Positions 1 through 11,504 of a stretch of 64,000 nt of DNA are shown in pieces (position 1 is the first letter of the stretch; each line of letters opens with the position of its first letter). The notes beneath the pieces were generated by a model. It saw only the letters and a list, made by a program, of their open reading frames with translations. It was not told the DNA's origin and made no database searches. The stretch is from Asterias amurensis (lineage: Eukaryota; Echinodermata; Asteroidea; Forcipulatida; Asteriidae). The position numbers and the translations under genes are program-made. The stretch is taken from the NCBI RefSeq assembly GCF_032118995.1, contig NC_092648.1, positions 2,309,001 to 2,373,000 of the forward strand. The letters run 5' to 3'.

Positions 1-48
1 TAAATTCATAGAATGCTTTGCCACAATGACTATTATGGGAGTCAACAG
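1..48 (+). CDS. NEMF: Possible penultimate-block NEMF exon (uncertain)
   Basis: The first 48 bases are open in one frame and end in CAG followed by GTAAGC at 49, a good donor. Joined to the exon at 190 the phase works (split codon AG|G, Arg), giving ...GVNR|FKVKLTPG. In relatives this spot reads roughly TNYKYKVKLTPG, so the last residues fit only loosely and the upstream part does not match. It may equally be intron with a chance donor. Confidence 0.3.
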
Positions 49-189
49 GTAAGCCTGTAACGCCAAAAGCGTGTAAATGCTGCTAAGCTTGTAAATGCTG
101 GTTTAAATGGGTTTGGATGTTGCGATTTTAATTGGTTGTTTCTTTGTAATTTTGTTGGATTTATGACAATTTTGTTATTAATCCTTCAG

Positions 190-233
190 GTTTAAAGTCA
201 AGTTAACTCCTGGAACAGGCAAAAGAGGAAAAG
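190..233 (+). CDS. NEMF: NEMF exon: KVKLTPGTGKRGK block
   Basis: The acceptor is CTTCAG at 184-189 and the donor is GGTAAG, with GT at 234-235. It encodes FKVKLTPGTGKRGK with split codons on both sides, and the downstream split G|CT gives Ala of the KAAK motif. Confidence 0.87.
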
Positions 234-1521
234 GTAAGATATACTCGCTTCATTTTAATCAAAGCTTTTCATCCAAACATCTTTGGATTTGAATGGATAG
301 TGTGATGTAGTTATTTTTTTTGGCAAATGATTTAAGCATTTTGAACTTGGTACTTCACAAGTCTTTGTTGGAAAACCACATCCCCTCCTTCTCAGTTATT
401 AACAGATATTTCTGCTAATGTTAACCAAACCTATGGTGCTTTAGGATTGCCATATCGCTTATCCAGATATGAGGCTTAGCTTCAACGACTCAAATCAAAC
501 GGAAAAGTTAACTGACTGTAAAAAGTTATCTCTGCATTGTCCACATAATAATCTCACCCAGACGACTTTCTGAACTTAAGAATTTGACTTCCTGCAATTA
601 GTCGTCTCGCTGAACCGACAACGAGGAGGACAACTCAACTTCTTAGTTTCAGTATTTGTTTTTCAGTAGTTAATATTGGTTAGAAAGTTACTTCTTTCTC
701 AAAAATTACGTCACTTCAGAGGGAGCTGTTTCTCACAATGTTTTTTACTATCAACAGCTCCCCATTACTCGTTACCAAGTAAGGTTTTATGCTGATAATT
801 ATTTTGAGTAATTACCAATAGTGTCCACTGCCTTTAACCTAATTGTGTATTTATTTCTTGATGTTTTTAGCTGCAAAGGCTGCTCTTCATATGTTCCAGT
901 TCTCTAAGGACACAGTGAGCAGAGAGAAGGATCTTTTTAAGAGTGTGAAGGTAAATAGAGAACATTGTTAACAAGTCTCAAGCTGAAATGTTGGATGGCG
1001 CCCTCTCTTGACCGTTTTTGCATTTGACTCCAATGATAACTAAAATTCCATGAAGGATCTTTTTATCCAATGATAACTAAAATATCATGAAGGTTTAGTT
1101 GGAACCTCGCCATACTCGTATATTAGTACCATAAGAAATTCCTGTGTGATGATGAACACAATTTTGGGTGAGCAAAGAAAACATCAGTAGAACATGATTT
1201 GAACCTGCGACCTCTGTATTGACATGCCGGTGCTATTTGAACTGAGCTATTTGTCCTTGAAGGTGGTCCTTCTCCTGTTGCTTCCCAAGTTGTATCATCA
1301 ACATTTAATTGTCTCTTTATCCTTGCCTCTTAATTGTCTCTTTATCCTTATTACCATCTTTCCTTTATACTTGTCCACCTTCTTGCACATTAGGTAGATA
1401 TTTGTTAATCTTTGTTTTCTTCTTATGTTATTAGGACACAGATTTGTCTAGGAATTTGCCTGGAAAAGTTAAAGTATCGGCTCCAAACCTTCAGAAGGCC
1501 AAGTCAAAGAAGAAGAAATAG
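190..1521 (+). CDS. NEMF: NEMF (ribosome quality control factor), 3' end of gene
   Basis: NEMF (Rqc2/Tae2/Caliban family) binds stalled 60S subunits with peptidyl-tRNA, recruits the ligase Listerin and adds C-terminal tails to the stalled chain. Only the last exons are in the window: 190-233, 871-950 and 1435-1521. They splice in phase (AG/GT at every junction) to about 70 residues that run FKVKLTPGTGKRGK, AAKAALHMF, REKDLFKSVK, DTDLSRNLPGKVKVSAPNL and a lysine-rich tail before TAG at 1519. This is the C-terminal end of the NFACT-C (DUF3441) domain; the KVKLTPG, KAAKxAL, REKDLFxSVKDTDLSRN and PGKVKVSAPNL blocks are hallmarks of animal NEMF. The body of the gene lies left of base 1. No frameshift or stop is seen. 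Identification rests on recognising these blocks. Confidence 0.93.
570..837. mobile_element. Short TTAA-ended MITE (family P), degenerate copy
   Basis: The right end reads TAATTACCAATAGTGTCCA then TGCCTTTAA, the terminus shared with copies at 4314, 45831, 47935 and 63246. Internal landmarks are GAGGGAGCTGTTTCTCACAA and TTACTCGTTACCAAGTAAGG. It lies in an NEMF intron. Confidence 0.65.
871..950 (+). CDS. NEMF: NEMF exon: AAKAALHMF...REKDLFKSVK
   Basis: The acceptor is TTTTTAG just before 871 and the donor GTAAAT starts at 951. The 80 nt encode the lysine-rich helix and the REKDLFKSVK block conserved at the end of NFACT-C. Confidence 0.93.
1192..1259 (-). mobile_element. tRNA-like SINE head in the last NEMF intron
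   Basis: On the minus strand the stretch carries an A-box-like TAGCTCAGTT and a B-box-like GGTTCAAATC at tRNA spacing. The stems are degenerate, so it is not a functional tRNA. The same module occurs at 11931-11992 and 24592-24662. Confidence 0.5.
1435..1521 (+). CDS. NEMF: NEMF terminal coding exon and stop
   Basis: The exon starts after TTAG at 1434, in phase 0. It encodes DTDLSRNLPGKVKVSAPNL, then QKAKSKKKK and TAG at 1519-1521. The basic tail is typical of the family. Confidence 0.93.
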   Translation, partial: DTDLSRNLPGKVKVSAPNLQKAKSKKKK

Positions 1522-1599
1522 TTGGGATGTTAACATTGATTTAATCAAGAGGATGTACATTTGTGCAGATCGTACTACTAAATGACATTATTTGATTCA

Positions 1600-1935
1600 T
1601 TGGAAAAATCAACCACTGTGGTTTCTAATGATAGAATTCATACACTGGAGGTAATTACACAGTACACAGTCAACCCTCCTACTGTCTGACCACTCAATAT
1701 ACTCCACCGTGGTTCTGAATGATAGATAAACTATGCCAGCCTTCAGTATGACATCTGCAGTTCACAGTCAACCCTCCTATTGTTTGACCATTCAATATCT
1801 TCCTTTGTTGTTTTGAATGATGAGTTATGCCAGGCTGCAATGCGACATCATGTGTTGAATGTATCTACATATTACGCAGTCAACGCTCCCACTGTCTGAC
1901 AATTAAGTATCATCCACTGTGGTTTTGAAAGGTAG
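1600..1935 (+). repeat. Degenerate ~100-bp tandem repeat (family S) in NEMF 3' UTR
   Basis: Three or four diverged copies are anchored on ACAGTCAACCCTCCTACTGT then CTGACCA, at about 1665, 1762 and 1877. The same unit is found at 37690-38025 and 44090-44765 beside and inside DGLUCY, there on the opposite genomic strand. Confidence 0.75.
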
Positions 1936-2922
1936 TAGGGTTAATTTAATTCCTGCACAACTTCCTACGGAACTTTGGAAGTTGACTATTGTCTTTTGAT
2001 TTTGCGTTGAATAACAACTTGGATGATTGCTTATGCCACATGTCACTTTGTCTTATGTCACATATTGTTTTTTGTTTGAATTGGGGTTTATTTCTTATGG
2101 GGGGGGGGGTGGAGGAGGTCGCTGAGTTGTTTTACTTTGGTGGACAGTGCATTGGTTTGGAACTTCCTGAAAAGTGTTTTTATACTTTATGACTGCACCA
2201 AGAGTTGAAGGTTGGGTCGTACTTTGTTAAGTACCCTAAAATGAATGATTATAAAAATTTACTTGGTGAGGAGTATTGCAGCTGTTGATCATATCAACTT
2301 TTCTGAGAAAGGATTCCCTTCGAAGTAGTTCATTCCCTGAATCGTTTCTGAGAGTTGGTGCCGGGTCGCAAATGCTCAGGGCACAAAAACTTGCTCAGCA
2401 CAGATAGATCTTGCTTAACAGTTCTCAGCTGTGAACAGTTTGATGAAACTTGACCCTAGGCAGAGATGCAGTTTGTACCTGCTGTTGCCTCGCAGACATA
2501 TACTGCTTTGATGTGGGAGTAACATTTTTCTAGTAATTTGGTCAGCAAGATAAGTAAGGCAGACAACTTTTTTCTCTTTTTGGTTTCTCAGCTGCGCCAA
2601 CAAAAATTGAAAACGCAGGCAAAATCTGACGCTTCTTTATTTTTGAAAAACAACAGTTTTATGCCTATTTTATTGTGCTACTTAGCTTCAAGAATTTGGC
2701 TCCAGGCGGGTGATGATAATAAGAAAAGTTTTTTTATCTGTTTTATTTTATTGCCTTTTTTTCTTCTAATTTCTCAGGGCATGGTGGGTATTTGGATATA
2801 CTTTATCCTTCTTTGGTTAGTCATTTACCACAAGTTTAACATTTGATCAAAATACAACACTTTAAATTACTTCAGCTCTTTTGTAACAATTTAAAAGTTG
2901 TATTTAATAATGTACATTGACA

Positions 2923-2928
2923 AATAAA
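2923..2928 (+). terminator. Candidate NEMF poly(A) signal
   Basis: AATAAA lies about 1.4 kb after the stop codon. It is the first canonical hexamer I see on this strand; nearer variants such as ATTAAA-like sites could be used instead. Confidence 0.3.
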
Positions 2929-3105
2929 CTATAGGCCTAGACCTAATAGTTTTGAAAGTTACATTTTGTTTATATTGTATCATCACATTCACCATAAAAT
3001 GTATCTAATAATCTACCCCAAGGCTTTTTCCCCTCAAGTTAATAAGAGAACGTCTATTTTATTTATTTTTTATTTTTGTACTTTAAAAACAAAACTTTTA
3101 ATCAC

Positions 3106-3149
3106 CATTCATAAATACCCAGACAGTTTCGCCACACATTTATTCCCTT
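3106..3149. mobile_element. Fragment of the CATTCATAAATACC MITE
   Basis: CATTCATAAATACCCAGACA followed by GTTTCGCC matches the left terminus of the elements at 22517 and 49539. Only one end is present. Confidence 0.5.
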
Positions 3150-3639
3150 ATTTGTTTTGGTCACAATAGTCTAGCATTTTTCCTGTATGTCGTCTGCTGA
3201 TACGCGACACAGGTCACCGATTCTTGGTCTTGAGACCTTGTGCGCATGCTTAATATGTAAACAAGTTCAATTTGTCAACTTTTAATTTCTCATTACCCCT
3301 TTACAAAATAGTGTTCCTACTTCCCAGTCACATTATGTTATGTGTTAGTTATTAGATTGGTAGTATTGATCAATTCTAAATTCTCCTTACCTCAAGACAC
3401 AAGCTATGATCTCTCTGCCGTTGTGTATTCCATTCTCTTAAAGGGTATTGTTCTTATCAGAAAAGAAAGTCTATCAGTTAATCAGAAACACACCTGAAAA
3501 CACTGGTTCGCTAATTGACAAGCGCGCTTGACTATTTGTTTACGAGTATAAGCTATGAACACCCCTGTCAACAAAATAGCCCGACCCGTATTTCCCAATA
3601 TGGTGGTAACTTTTTGCCAACCAGAAGACGGCTCTTTTG

Positions 3640-3836
3640 TTATGCAAATGAGGTTCGAGGTGGCGTGATTCGAGAAGAGAGGGGGAAGGGTCGTCTGCGC
3701 AGCAGGCGACCGGCCGGCCATGTGCGTTTACTTCGAAGACAAAATAGAGGACATGAACAATTCTTCGTGTATTTTGCTCCAAAAACTTCGAGTTTTCACT
3801 GGAGTTATGAAAGAAAACTACTGGAAAAGTGTAATG
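3640..3836 (+). promoter_or_regulatory. Putative promoter and first exon of the left exon-repeat unit
   Basis: An octamer ATGCAAAT at 3642 is followed by a GC-rich stretch with GGCCGGCC near 3712, then a transcribed-looking segment ending AAAAGTGTAATG with donor GTGAGTTGAG at 3837. The sequence around 35280-35084, read on the minus strand, has the same layout: ATGCAAAT, GGCCGG, TTTTCAC.GGA.TT, AAAAGTG, then GGTGAGTTGAG. The shared order argues for a duplicated promoter plus exon 1. The two first exons differ by an indel that shifts frame, so a common protein is unlikely. Start site and expression are inferred. Confidence 0.5.
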
Positions 3837-4198
3837 GTGAGTTGAGAATTGTTTTGTGTTATAAAATGAAGTGTTTAAAAGGATTTGCATTCACAAAATG
3901 TAAGAAATTGTGGTGTTTTCTGCACAAGACGCCAGATTTTAAAAATTGTAAAATGCCGAAAAGAAAAGATGTCAGTCTGCGTATATGCTGCTGTGTGTCC
4001 CCAGACGTCATATTTTTTTATGAAATAGAAGTGCGGGTTAAAATTTTACTAATGTTGTTTTGCTAAGAAGATAGTACAGCTGAAGGCACGTTTCTGTATT
4101 CTGCAACCACTATTAATTCGTTATGAAATAAGTTACCAAAATGAGACATTTCGTTTTGTAAAAATTAGTGAAAAGGTGGTGGCAGTGTCACTCAGTTT

Positions 4199-4282
4199 GG
4201 TCAACTCGTACGCCAACCAACTCGTACACTTCAACTCGTACACTTCAACCAACTCGTACTCCAACGTACTCGTACTCAACTG
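4199..4282. repeat. Decamer-like minisatellite, CAACTCGTAC units
   Basis: CAACTCGTAC recurs with variable spacers (GCCAAC, ACTTCAAC, TCCAAC). It directly precedes a MITE at 4314. Confidence 0.8.
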
Positions 4283-4313
4283 TTTTGCTGTGAAACTTTT
4301 GAAGATATTTAAG

Positions 4314-4670
4314 TTTAAAGGCACTGGATACCTTTGGTAATTGTCAAAGACCAGTATTCTCACATGGTGTATCACAACAACTGGTCGTTTTTATATGCAT
4401 AAATTAGCAAAAATTAGTCATAAAGTGAAAAGTTGCAAGAAAAAAACAAATCGAACGAAAAACGCCCCTGTTGAGTGTTGCACAAATTTGTGTGTTTTCA
4501 GATAACTGAAAATTACTTCAGGCTTTTTACTGAAGTCAAATTCAATTAGTTTAGTGACATGTTACCTCTCTCAAAAGCTACGTTACTTGAGAGGTTTCTC
4601 ACAATAATTTTATACTATCAATAGCTCTTCATTGCTTGTTACCAAGTAAGCAATGCCAAAAGTGTCCAGT
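4314..4670. mobile_element. MITE family P copy
   Basis: It starts TTTAAAGGCACTGGATACCT and ends near CAAAAGTGTCCAGT. Internal GTTACCTCTCTCAAAAGCTA and GGTTTCTCACAATAATTTTA match the other copies. The termini are TTAA-like. Confidence 0.7.
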
Positions 4671-6420
4671 ATGTTGGTTTTAAAACAAAAATTGTCTATG
4701 TATTTTGGGTCCTTTCCCTTAGAAACTTTGAATTGTACACCTAAGCGGGGAGCATTGAAATAACGTTAAAGGAACGTATGATGATAGAAGATGACATCCT
4801 GTGAAATATTTCTGCCTGAAATGTCATATTTGATGAGAAATTAATAGTTTAACTTTGCGTTTGGAGTTTATTGCTAGCGTTTTATTCATTTTTTATTTTG
4901 CATTAATGTCATGCAAAATGTGTATTCGATTTTTCACTATTTTCTCGTGACCCAGATGGCCGATCGTTCTCAAACTTCTACAGGTTTGTCAGTTTTTGTA
5001 TTTGGTGGATAACATAAAGTGTGACACTGCCAGCAACTGTTTTGTTAGCAAAACCAATTCTGTAATGTTCCTTGATATGAAGGCCAAATTCATGCCATTA
5101 TTTGATCCAGTTTTTGTGGGTTGGACTTTTTTTTTACTCCTTTATTTAGATGGGGGTGGTTTCCCCCCTCTCAGCCCACCTCTAGTTACGGGTCTGATAT
5201 TTGTGTATACAAGCTGGCACCGTGGGCATCATCACACCTTCCATGAAAATAATTAGAAGTAGATTATGTCAGGGTATGCAACAAGTTAAAAAAAAATCAA
5301 AAACTGCTGTTTCCATTTAGACTGGAAATTCAGGGGCCACTTTGCCCTCCTTGCTATCCACTCTTGTCATGCCTGTAAAACAAAACTTGTGAATGGTATC
5401 CTGCTAATTTGTGCTCGGCAGAAATTAGTCGAGCAATAAAGAAATTATTTTCTGCTTTTGAAGCATAACAAGTCATCAATATTTTGTTTCCATATAAACG
5501 TGTTGGTTTTGGTTTTTTTTTTTTTTTTTTTTTGGGGGGGGCGGTTGTTTGTTAACTTATTTATTTTCTTATTGAACCTGCAAAAATAATTACGAGCTAA
5601 ACGTATTTTATCTGAGTCTAACTGTTTCAATCAATAACACTTCAAATAAGAATTTATACCATTTTTATAGAGCAGCTTACGGATAATGTTACCGGCCAAA
5701 ATATTCCACTTGCTTATAGCATAGGAAAATTCTAAGCAGCATTTACTTTATGAAATTGGACCCTGGTCAATTCGACACGACACTGTGAAGACTGGCTCCT
5801 CTTACTGTTATTGCCATTAATAAATTCCTTATACAGAATTTTTTTTCAAATCTTATGGATTTATGTTTTTTCAGATAGTTTAGGGATTGTTCTTCTATTC
5901 TATTCATTAATAATGCAGTTTTACTTGTATTGGTCCTAATCTCTTAAACATAATTAACTAATGATGCATATTTGCGAGAACCAGACTATGATCTTTGAAA
6001 GTAAACATCACCAATATAGACACACTTTTGTTGGTGTTCGGCTTATTGCTACCAGCTACCTTAATGAGTGCATTGTGCTTGCTCTTCATTCTCTCCTTGC
6101 CAACAATTCACAAAACCAATTCATACAAAGAAAACAGTTGATTTGATAGTTACCCCCACAAATACAATGCATACAGAACTTTTTCACAACAAGGGCCATT
6201 TTTGTTTTTGCTAGTTCACAGAGCTGGTCTATCTTATTTTTGTTGTACATATTATATTACCAGTCTTCATCAAATCAGAGTGCACCAAATCAGAGTGCAC
6301 CAATTAATGATGGATAATGTTTATTATTGTGAAATATTGCAAACCAGGTACAAGCAATTTAATATGCTGTTTTTAAACACTTTTATTTTTATCTGTTTTA
6401 TGTTACTTTTGTTTATGCAG
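4671..6420. other. Intergenic/intronic stretch, nothing recognised
   Basis: A+T-rich sequence with a T21 run followed by G8 at about 5514-5540. I find no conserved coding segment on either strand. Confidence 0.5.
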
Positions 6421-6503
6421 TAAGGCTTCTCCAAAAGGATCCACACATCAACAAGTACATGTAGATGTCCAAGAATAGAGTTTTAAGCTGCCTCCATTTT
6501 AAG
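6421..6503 (+). repeat. Exon-like unit L1
   Basis: The acceptor is TTTATGCAG and the donor GGTAATTT. The 83 nt keep AAGGCTTCTCCAAAAGGATC and ATCAACAAGTACATGTAGAT of the family. It contains in-frame stops, including TAA at its first codon. Confidence 0.55.
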
Positions 6504-6692
6504 GTAATTTCTTTTTTTTCTTTTTTCTTTTCTTTTGGGGGGGGGGGGGGGGTCGGGTAGTTAGAGGTTTTTGGAATGCCCATCACATTGCTGGGGGAGA
6601 ACTTTTTCAGGCAACGGACATCTCCCAAACCTGCTGCTCTAATTTATTTGCAATAATGTAAAAAATCCTGATTTTCACAAGTCACTCTTGTT

Positions 6693-6933
6693 TGGGTGCA
6701 TTCGATTAGCTTCCCCGGGTCGACCCGGTACGTTTGAATAGCTTTTACATCATTCTAGGGGCTCACCCGGGTCAGCCCTAAGTGCCCTGCTTGTGGAACG
6801 GGTGACTTGGGGCTAGGCCGAGTTGCATGACGTCACCACAAGAGGGTGAGTGATCGTTCGATTACCTCTTGTCAGGGACTCACCCGAATGAGCACTGCGA
6901 GGTCGACACAGGGAAGCTAATCAAACGCACCCA
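6693..6933. mobile_element. MITE with TGGGTGCATTCGATTAGC termini
   Basis: TIRs TGGGTGCATTCGATTAGCTT and GAAGCTAATCAAACGCACCC bound a 241-bp GC-rich element containing GGGTCGACCCGG and GGTCGACACAGGG. I cannot make out a target duplication. Confidence 0.75.
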
Positions 6934-7217
6934 TAGTCTGCAGGCTCATGCATATGCATTTTTGCTTTTTTAAAGACCTTATTTAATGAGGGTGACCCAC
7001 CCAGCATAGCCGATCATTTGGGGCCCTCACATAGTGATAACAACAGATACTTCCACCATAACAAGCCAAGTGCATACAGAACTTTTGTAAGAAAAATATT
7101 TTGTTGGTTCAAAGAGTCGATCTTTATACCTTTTGTTAAACAAACTCTCTGAGGTATTTATAAATGATGGATAATGGTTTTTACTAGCGCTAATTGTACA
7201 TTTTGTTCCTGTTGGAG

Positions 7218-7311
7218 TAGGCTTACCATTTCCAAAGAGACCTACCTGATGACAAGTATAGACGTCAAAGACTGTCCTGTGAAATGAGCTGCAAGCACTC
7301 TCCAGTTTGAG
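7218..7311 (+). repeat. Exon-like unit L2 (acceptor eroded)
   Basis: Core TAGGCTTACCATTTCCAAAG and AGACCTACCTGATGACAAGT; 94 nt; donor GAGGTAAAATTC. The acceptor reads TTGGAG instead of TTGCAG, with the polypyrimidine tract retained. Confidence 0.55.
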
Positions 7312-7666
7312 GTAAAATTCAAAAAAGTAAAGTTTTAATACTTCCACCCAGATAGAGCTCTCTAGTTAGCCTAAGCCTGGCTCGGAATGAGAAGGAAAGT
7401 TTCATAATGGAAACTTGGTACGCGTGGTTTTTTAAATTGTGTCAAAAGAAAATTCATTTCACTGTTGCATACATGAGATATCAGTCAAGTGTTCAGAGTG
7501 GCTGTTGTTTATGTCAGCAATTTCTTGAAAAAGTCATCAAAAGGTACTTCTAAGTTGTCTGGTAATCTTTTATGAATTGATAGATTGGTTCGATGTTTTC
7601 TGTTTTTTTTTTTTTTTGCTACCCGATGTTAAACACAACTATCGGTATTAAACAATAAATGACTTT

Positions 7667-7790
7667 TCTCCAGAAGACGATCAGAGCATACTGATCGAAA
7701 CGTCGAGTTGAAACCAAACGGTTCCTTTTAGAACCACCCCAACTCATTAGAGATAGTCATTGCATGGTGTTACCGCAAAACATTTCTATA
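7667..7790 (+). mobile_element. Hammerhead-like/retroelement-terminus motif, copy 1
   Basis: CTCCAGAAGA, a perfect 7-bp stem CGATCAG(7678)/CTGATCG(7691), then GAAACGTCGAGTTG and ATGGTGTTACCGC. The arrangement box-stem-GAAA resembles the catalytic core seen in hammerhead motifs of Penelope-like elements, although the CUGANGA box is imperfect. Copy 2 is at 9551. Confidence 0.4.
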
Positions 7791-8176
7791 ATGTCTTTTT
7801 TGTTTGCATGCCATATATTGTGAGAGCTCACCTTGTAATAATAATGGGAGACTTTTGGGACGCACCAGGTAAAATCCATTGTTTTTTTTGTGTAATAAGC
7901 GCATTCTCAGAACTATACGTAAACAATGGAAATTTACCTGGCAAGTCTGCTGCCACCTAGCGTTCCAAAGTCTCCCATTCATACCACACCACCATGAAGC
8001 AAATTGTTTTCAGGCAGTTTACATCCCCAAACCCCCTGTGCTCTTGTTTTTGGTTTTTGGTTTTCTTTTTTTACAGCAATCATAATCCTGATTTGCCCTA
8101 AATTCCTCATAAACTTTATTTCTTCCAGTTTTTGTTACTTTCATTTGTTTCCATCCTCTATTTATTTGTGATTCAG

Positions 8177-8280
8177 GAAGACTTACCATCTCCATCTGCA
8201 AAGAGATCTACCCGTCAAAAAGGATTCCAAAGACTGGCCAAGAATAAATGAACTTAAATAAGCTGCACTTTCCATTACAG
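8177..8280 (+). repeat. Exon-like unit L3
   Basis: ACTTACCATCTCCATCTGCA then AAGAGATCTACCCGTCAAAA; 104 nt, with a 6-nt insertion relative to the core. Donor CAGGTAAATTCC, acceptor GATTCAG. Confidence 0.6.
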
Positions 8281-9356
8281 GTAAATTCCTAAAAAGTGAA
8301 GTTTTAATAAATTCACCTAAATAGAGCTCTCGTGTTAAAGGAGCTGCCATCGTTACAATCAGAGCTTGAAGGTGTGTATGGAATTATGCACCCTCACCTA
8401 CAATCTCGGCCAAAATGCTTGGGCCACCCAACGTTTTAACATTCCCAACGTCCACTTCCCCCTGACGAGAAACATTCTCTCCTCTGTCCCCCCGCTCAAC
8501 GTTGACTGATAGGCAGAAGACTGTGCGATCCGTGCAATCAGAACCAACATTGAAAGGAGGAAGGTGGGGTGGGTGGGGGGGGGGGGGATTGTAGATACTG
8601 CACGCCCATGCCCTCCATAGATATGATGCATCACACACATGCAGGAACTTGGTGAGAGTTGTTTGATCATGAAAAAAGGGCCGTTTAAGCCTGGTTCAAA
8701 CTTTACATGAAATTAAGAGAAGCAAATTTCCATGATGCAAACAATCAGTCGCACTGTTTTCCAATTGTGGCTAGAGAAAATTCATTTGGCTTTTGCACTC
8801 TGTTTGAAGCGTCAACCACAATTCAGTGTGCAGAACATGGTCTAAGTTTTCTTACAGTAGGAAGTCATGATCTAAACGTAATTGTAAGGTGATTGAACAT
8901 AAGGACTGACAGACTGGGTTCCTGTTTTCTGTTGGGTTTGTGAGAGTTTGGAATTCAAGTTCCTAAAAATGATTTAGATAAAACATTGTATCGATAGAAT
9001 CTTTGGCTTTTTATATCTAACCGTTTGCATGCCATTTGTTCTGAGGTTAATTCTCACAGCTCACTGATAATTCAGTTCATACCAACAACAATCCTCTAGA
9101 GAACTGTTTCGGGCAATTGACATCTCTAATGACAACTGTTTCTTGATATTTTTATTGCAACATGCAAAATAGCTCTGGTCAGCACAATTTTCTTTTTGGG
9201 CTGTTGTCAGTGTTGGCTTTTTTTTTTCATTTATTTTTTATTGAAAGTTTTAAAACAAATCCTAAGGGAAAGGACATTTATTTGAATAACTGTTTTAATG
9301 ATGGATAGCGTTTTTTTAATGCTAATATTGCAAACTGTATTTTGTTTGTGTTACAG

Positions 9357-9436
9357 TAAGGCTTACCATCTTGCCTTGTCAACAAGTGTCCAGACTGGCT
9401 TATGATGACGGAGCTGCAAATACTCTCCATTAAGAG
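9357..9436 (+). repeat. Exon-like unit L4
   Basis: Acceptor TGTTACAG, core TAAGGCTTACCATCTTGCCT then TGTCAACAAGTGTCCAGACT; 80 nt; donor GAGGTAAATTCC. Part of the AAAGAGATCTACC core is deleted. Confidence 0.6.
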
Positions 9437-9550
9437 GTAAATTCCTAAAAGTGATGTTTGAATAAACCCTGACAGAGGTTGCTAGTCAAGAATGGTTCTA
9501 TACTCCACACCTGGAACAACAGCAGAGGGATCACTATATATTTTAGTATC

Positions 9551-9830
9551 TCTTGAAGATGACTAGAGCAAGCTAGTCGAAACCGTTGAGATCAATTTAA
9601 GAACTGACTCCGCGGTAGTACAGTTAATTACGATCCTATAGACTAAAGTAGTAGTCCCAGCCTATTTTATAAACCATCCGCGCGGGTTATATTTAAAAAG
9701 CAAATGATAGTTCTTTTTAGAACTGAGAAGTCTCCCAAACACCCGAACAATCTACTCCGCGGTAATAAAGACTCTAAGAACAAAGTCTACGTACCTGGCA
9801 AGTAGATACACACATGGTGTTACCGCAAAC
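9551..9830 (+). mobile_element. Hammerhead-like motif, copy 2 (rearranged)
   Basis: TCTTGAAGAT, stem GACTAG(9561)/CTAGTC(9573), GAAA at 9579, then TTTAGAACTGAG and ATGGTGTTACCGCAAAC near 9815. It has the same modules as 7667 with extra sequence between them, including two CTCCGCGGTA motifs. Confidence 0.4.
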
Positions 9831-10284
9831 CAAACCATGCACTGCCTCAAATCCTATTTAAGATGGATCACATTGTTCAGGCTTTGGACATTGATCTCCA
9901 CAAACCCCTACCCCTTTGTTTTTCCAGCAATCAATCTAATCTTGATGTGCTCAAGTTTGTCTTCTTCGTTTGTTTTTGATTATAAGCCGAGTATACCATT
10001 GCTTTTTTGAACTATTCAGTTGTTTTAATCCTATAAATGAAGATGTACACAATAACAACTAACACCTGAATTTAGCATTTCAAAGAGTGATTGCATTTTT
10101 GAGATATCGCCAAAAATCTGATGAGAACAACACTTCAACACAGGAAAAATATTCCCTAATAGGAATACACAATCTGAGCAGCGCTCTCTATTTGGGGCAT
10201 ACAGACATTTATCTTTTTACAGAACCACATTACTTTAAAGTGAAATGTTTCTCAAAATGCTTAATGGATTTGGGTACCTTTTCA

Positions 10285-10580
10285 AAATGTCCATAGATTT
10301 ACATTAAACTTACAGGGTTTGAAGATAATGATAGTGGAAAGCTTCCCTTCAAATATTACTTACTGAGGTGCTGTAGTTTTTGAGAAATGAGTAAAACAAT
10401 GTCATGAAAATATGTTTGTAAATGATTAAAATAATTTTCGTCTCATGAGACGAAAATTATTTTCATGACATTGTTTTACTCATTTCCCCAAAACTACTAC
10501 ACCTCAGCACGTAATATTTTCAGGGAAGCTTTCTACTATCTTCAAACTGTGTAAGTTTAGTGTAAATCTGTGGACATTGT
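10285..10580. mobile_element. Near-perfect palindromic MITE
   Basis: Two ~145-bp arms meet at CGTCTCATGAGACG (10439-10452). Outer ends are AAATGTCCATAGATTTACAT and ATGTGGACA-like on the other side (TGTAAATCTGTGGACATTGT). It has no coding capacity. Confidence 0.85.
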
Positions 10581-10758
10581 GGTTTTTTTGTCTTACAAAA
10601 GTTACATAGACCCTTTAATGCTATCAAACACGGATTTAGGCTTCTAGCCAAAGGTTATTGATGCCTTTAATACTAAGAGTGATTACCAAGAGTATACCTT
10701 CCCTGTAAACAAATAGACAAAATAAATTGTACAAACTTGCATTTTGTTTGTATTGCAG

Positions 10759-10836
10759 TTAGTTTCACCATCCCCAAAGAGATATCTACCCGTCAACTTG
10801 TAGATTATTGCAAGAGGAGCTTCTCTTTAATGAAAG
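10759..10836 (+). repeat. Exon-like unit L5
   Basis: Acceptor GTATTGCAG; core TTTCACCATCCCCAAAGAGA then TATCTACCCGTCAACTTGTA; 78 nt; donor AAGGTTAGTTCC, so the GTAA consensus is altered to GTTA. Confidence 0.6.
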
Positions 10837-11504
10837 GTTAGTTCCTAAAGAGTTAAATTAAACTAATTGACAGCAAGTGTTATGTGTTTGTTGTGTAGCA
10901 ATTTGCTCAGAATAAACAGGCTAGGTGGAGTCTGAAACAGGCTAGGTGGAGACTGATCAGTCTGGTTTACAAGAGTCTGTATAAATCGGTAAAACTCTTA
11001 AACTTAATGGCAATAAAAACCTTTGGGAATCAGAAGCATACTCAGCAGCATCTTTAATTTCCATGCAATTTACTCGATATGTTTATCTGAGAGCTCATGG
11101 ATAATAACATCATCCAAGCACCCATCATCAAGAGAACTTTTCTTAGGCTTGACATCTCCAAAACCACTGTTGATCTTGGGTTTTCCCCCCTTTTTCTAAG
11201 CAATAAAATAAGTCTGCTGAGATCAGTTTCTCAGAAACCTTTTACTGTTTTTTACTTTTGATAATTGAAAGTTTGTATGTTATTTGCCAAAAGTCAGAGC
11301 TCACTTATGATGAAGATAATACCACACTGTATCCTGAAGAGACTGTTTTAGACATCTCTGGCATCTCTCATAATAATAGTCTGTTATTTGAAGAAAGTAC
11401 AAAACAAATCCCCATGTACAAGTAATTTATCTGAATCTAATGTGTTTCATTGAATGATAATCTTAAATAATGACATTGCAAAATATGTTTTGTTTGTATT
11501 ACAG

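Noticed and set aside
3515-4066. 183-codon open frame across the left promoter
   Set aside because: It passes through the GC-rich promoter and beyond a good donor, and is not conserved in frame in the right copy.
8380-8600. GC-rich block as an LTR fragment
   Set aside because: No paired LTR, primer-binding site or coding motif; ends in a G-run only.
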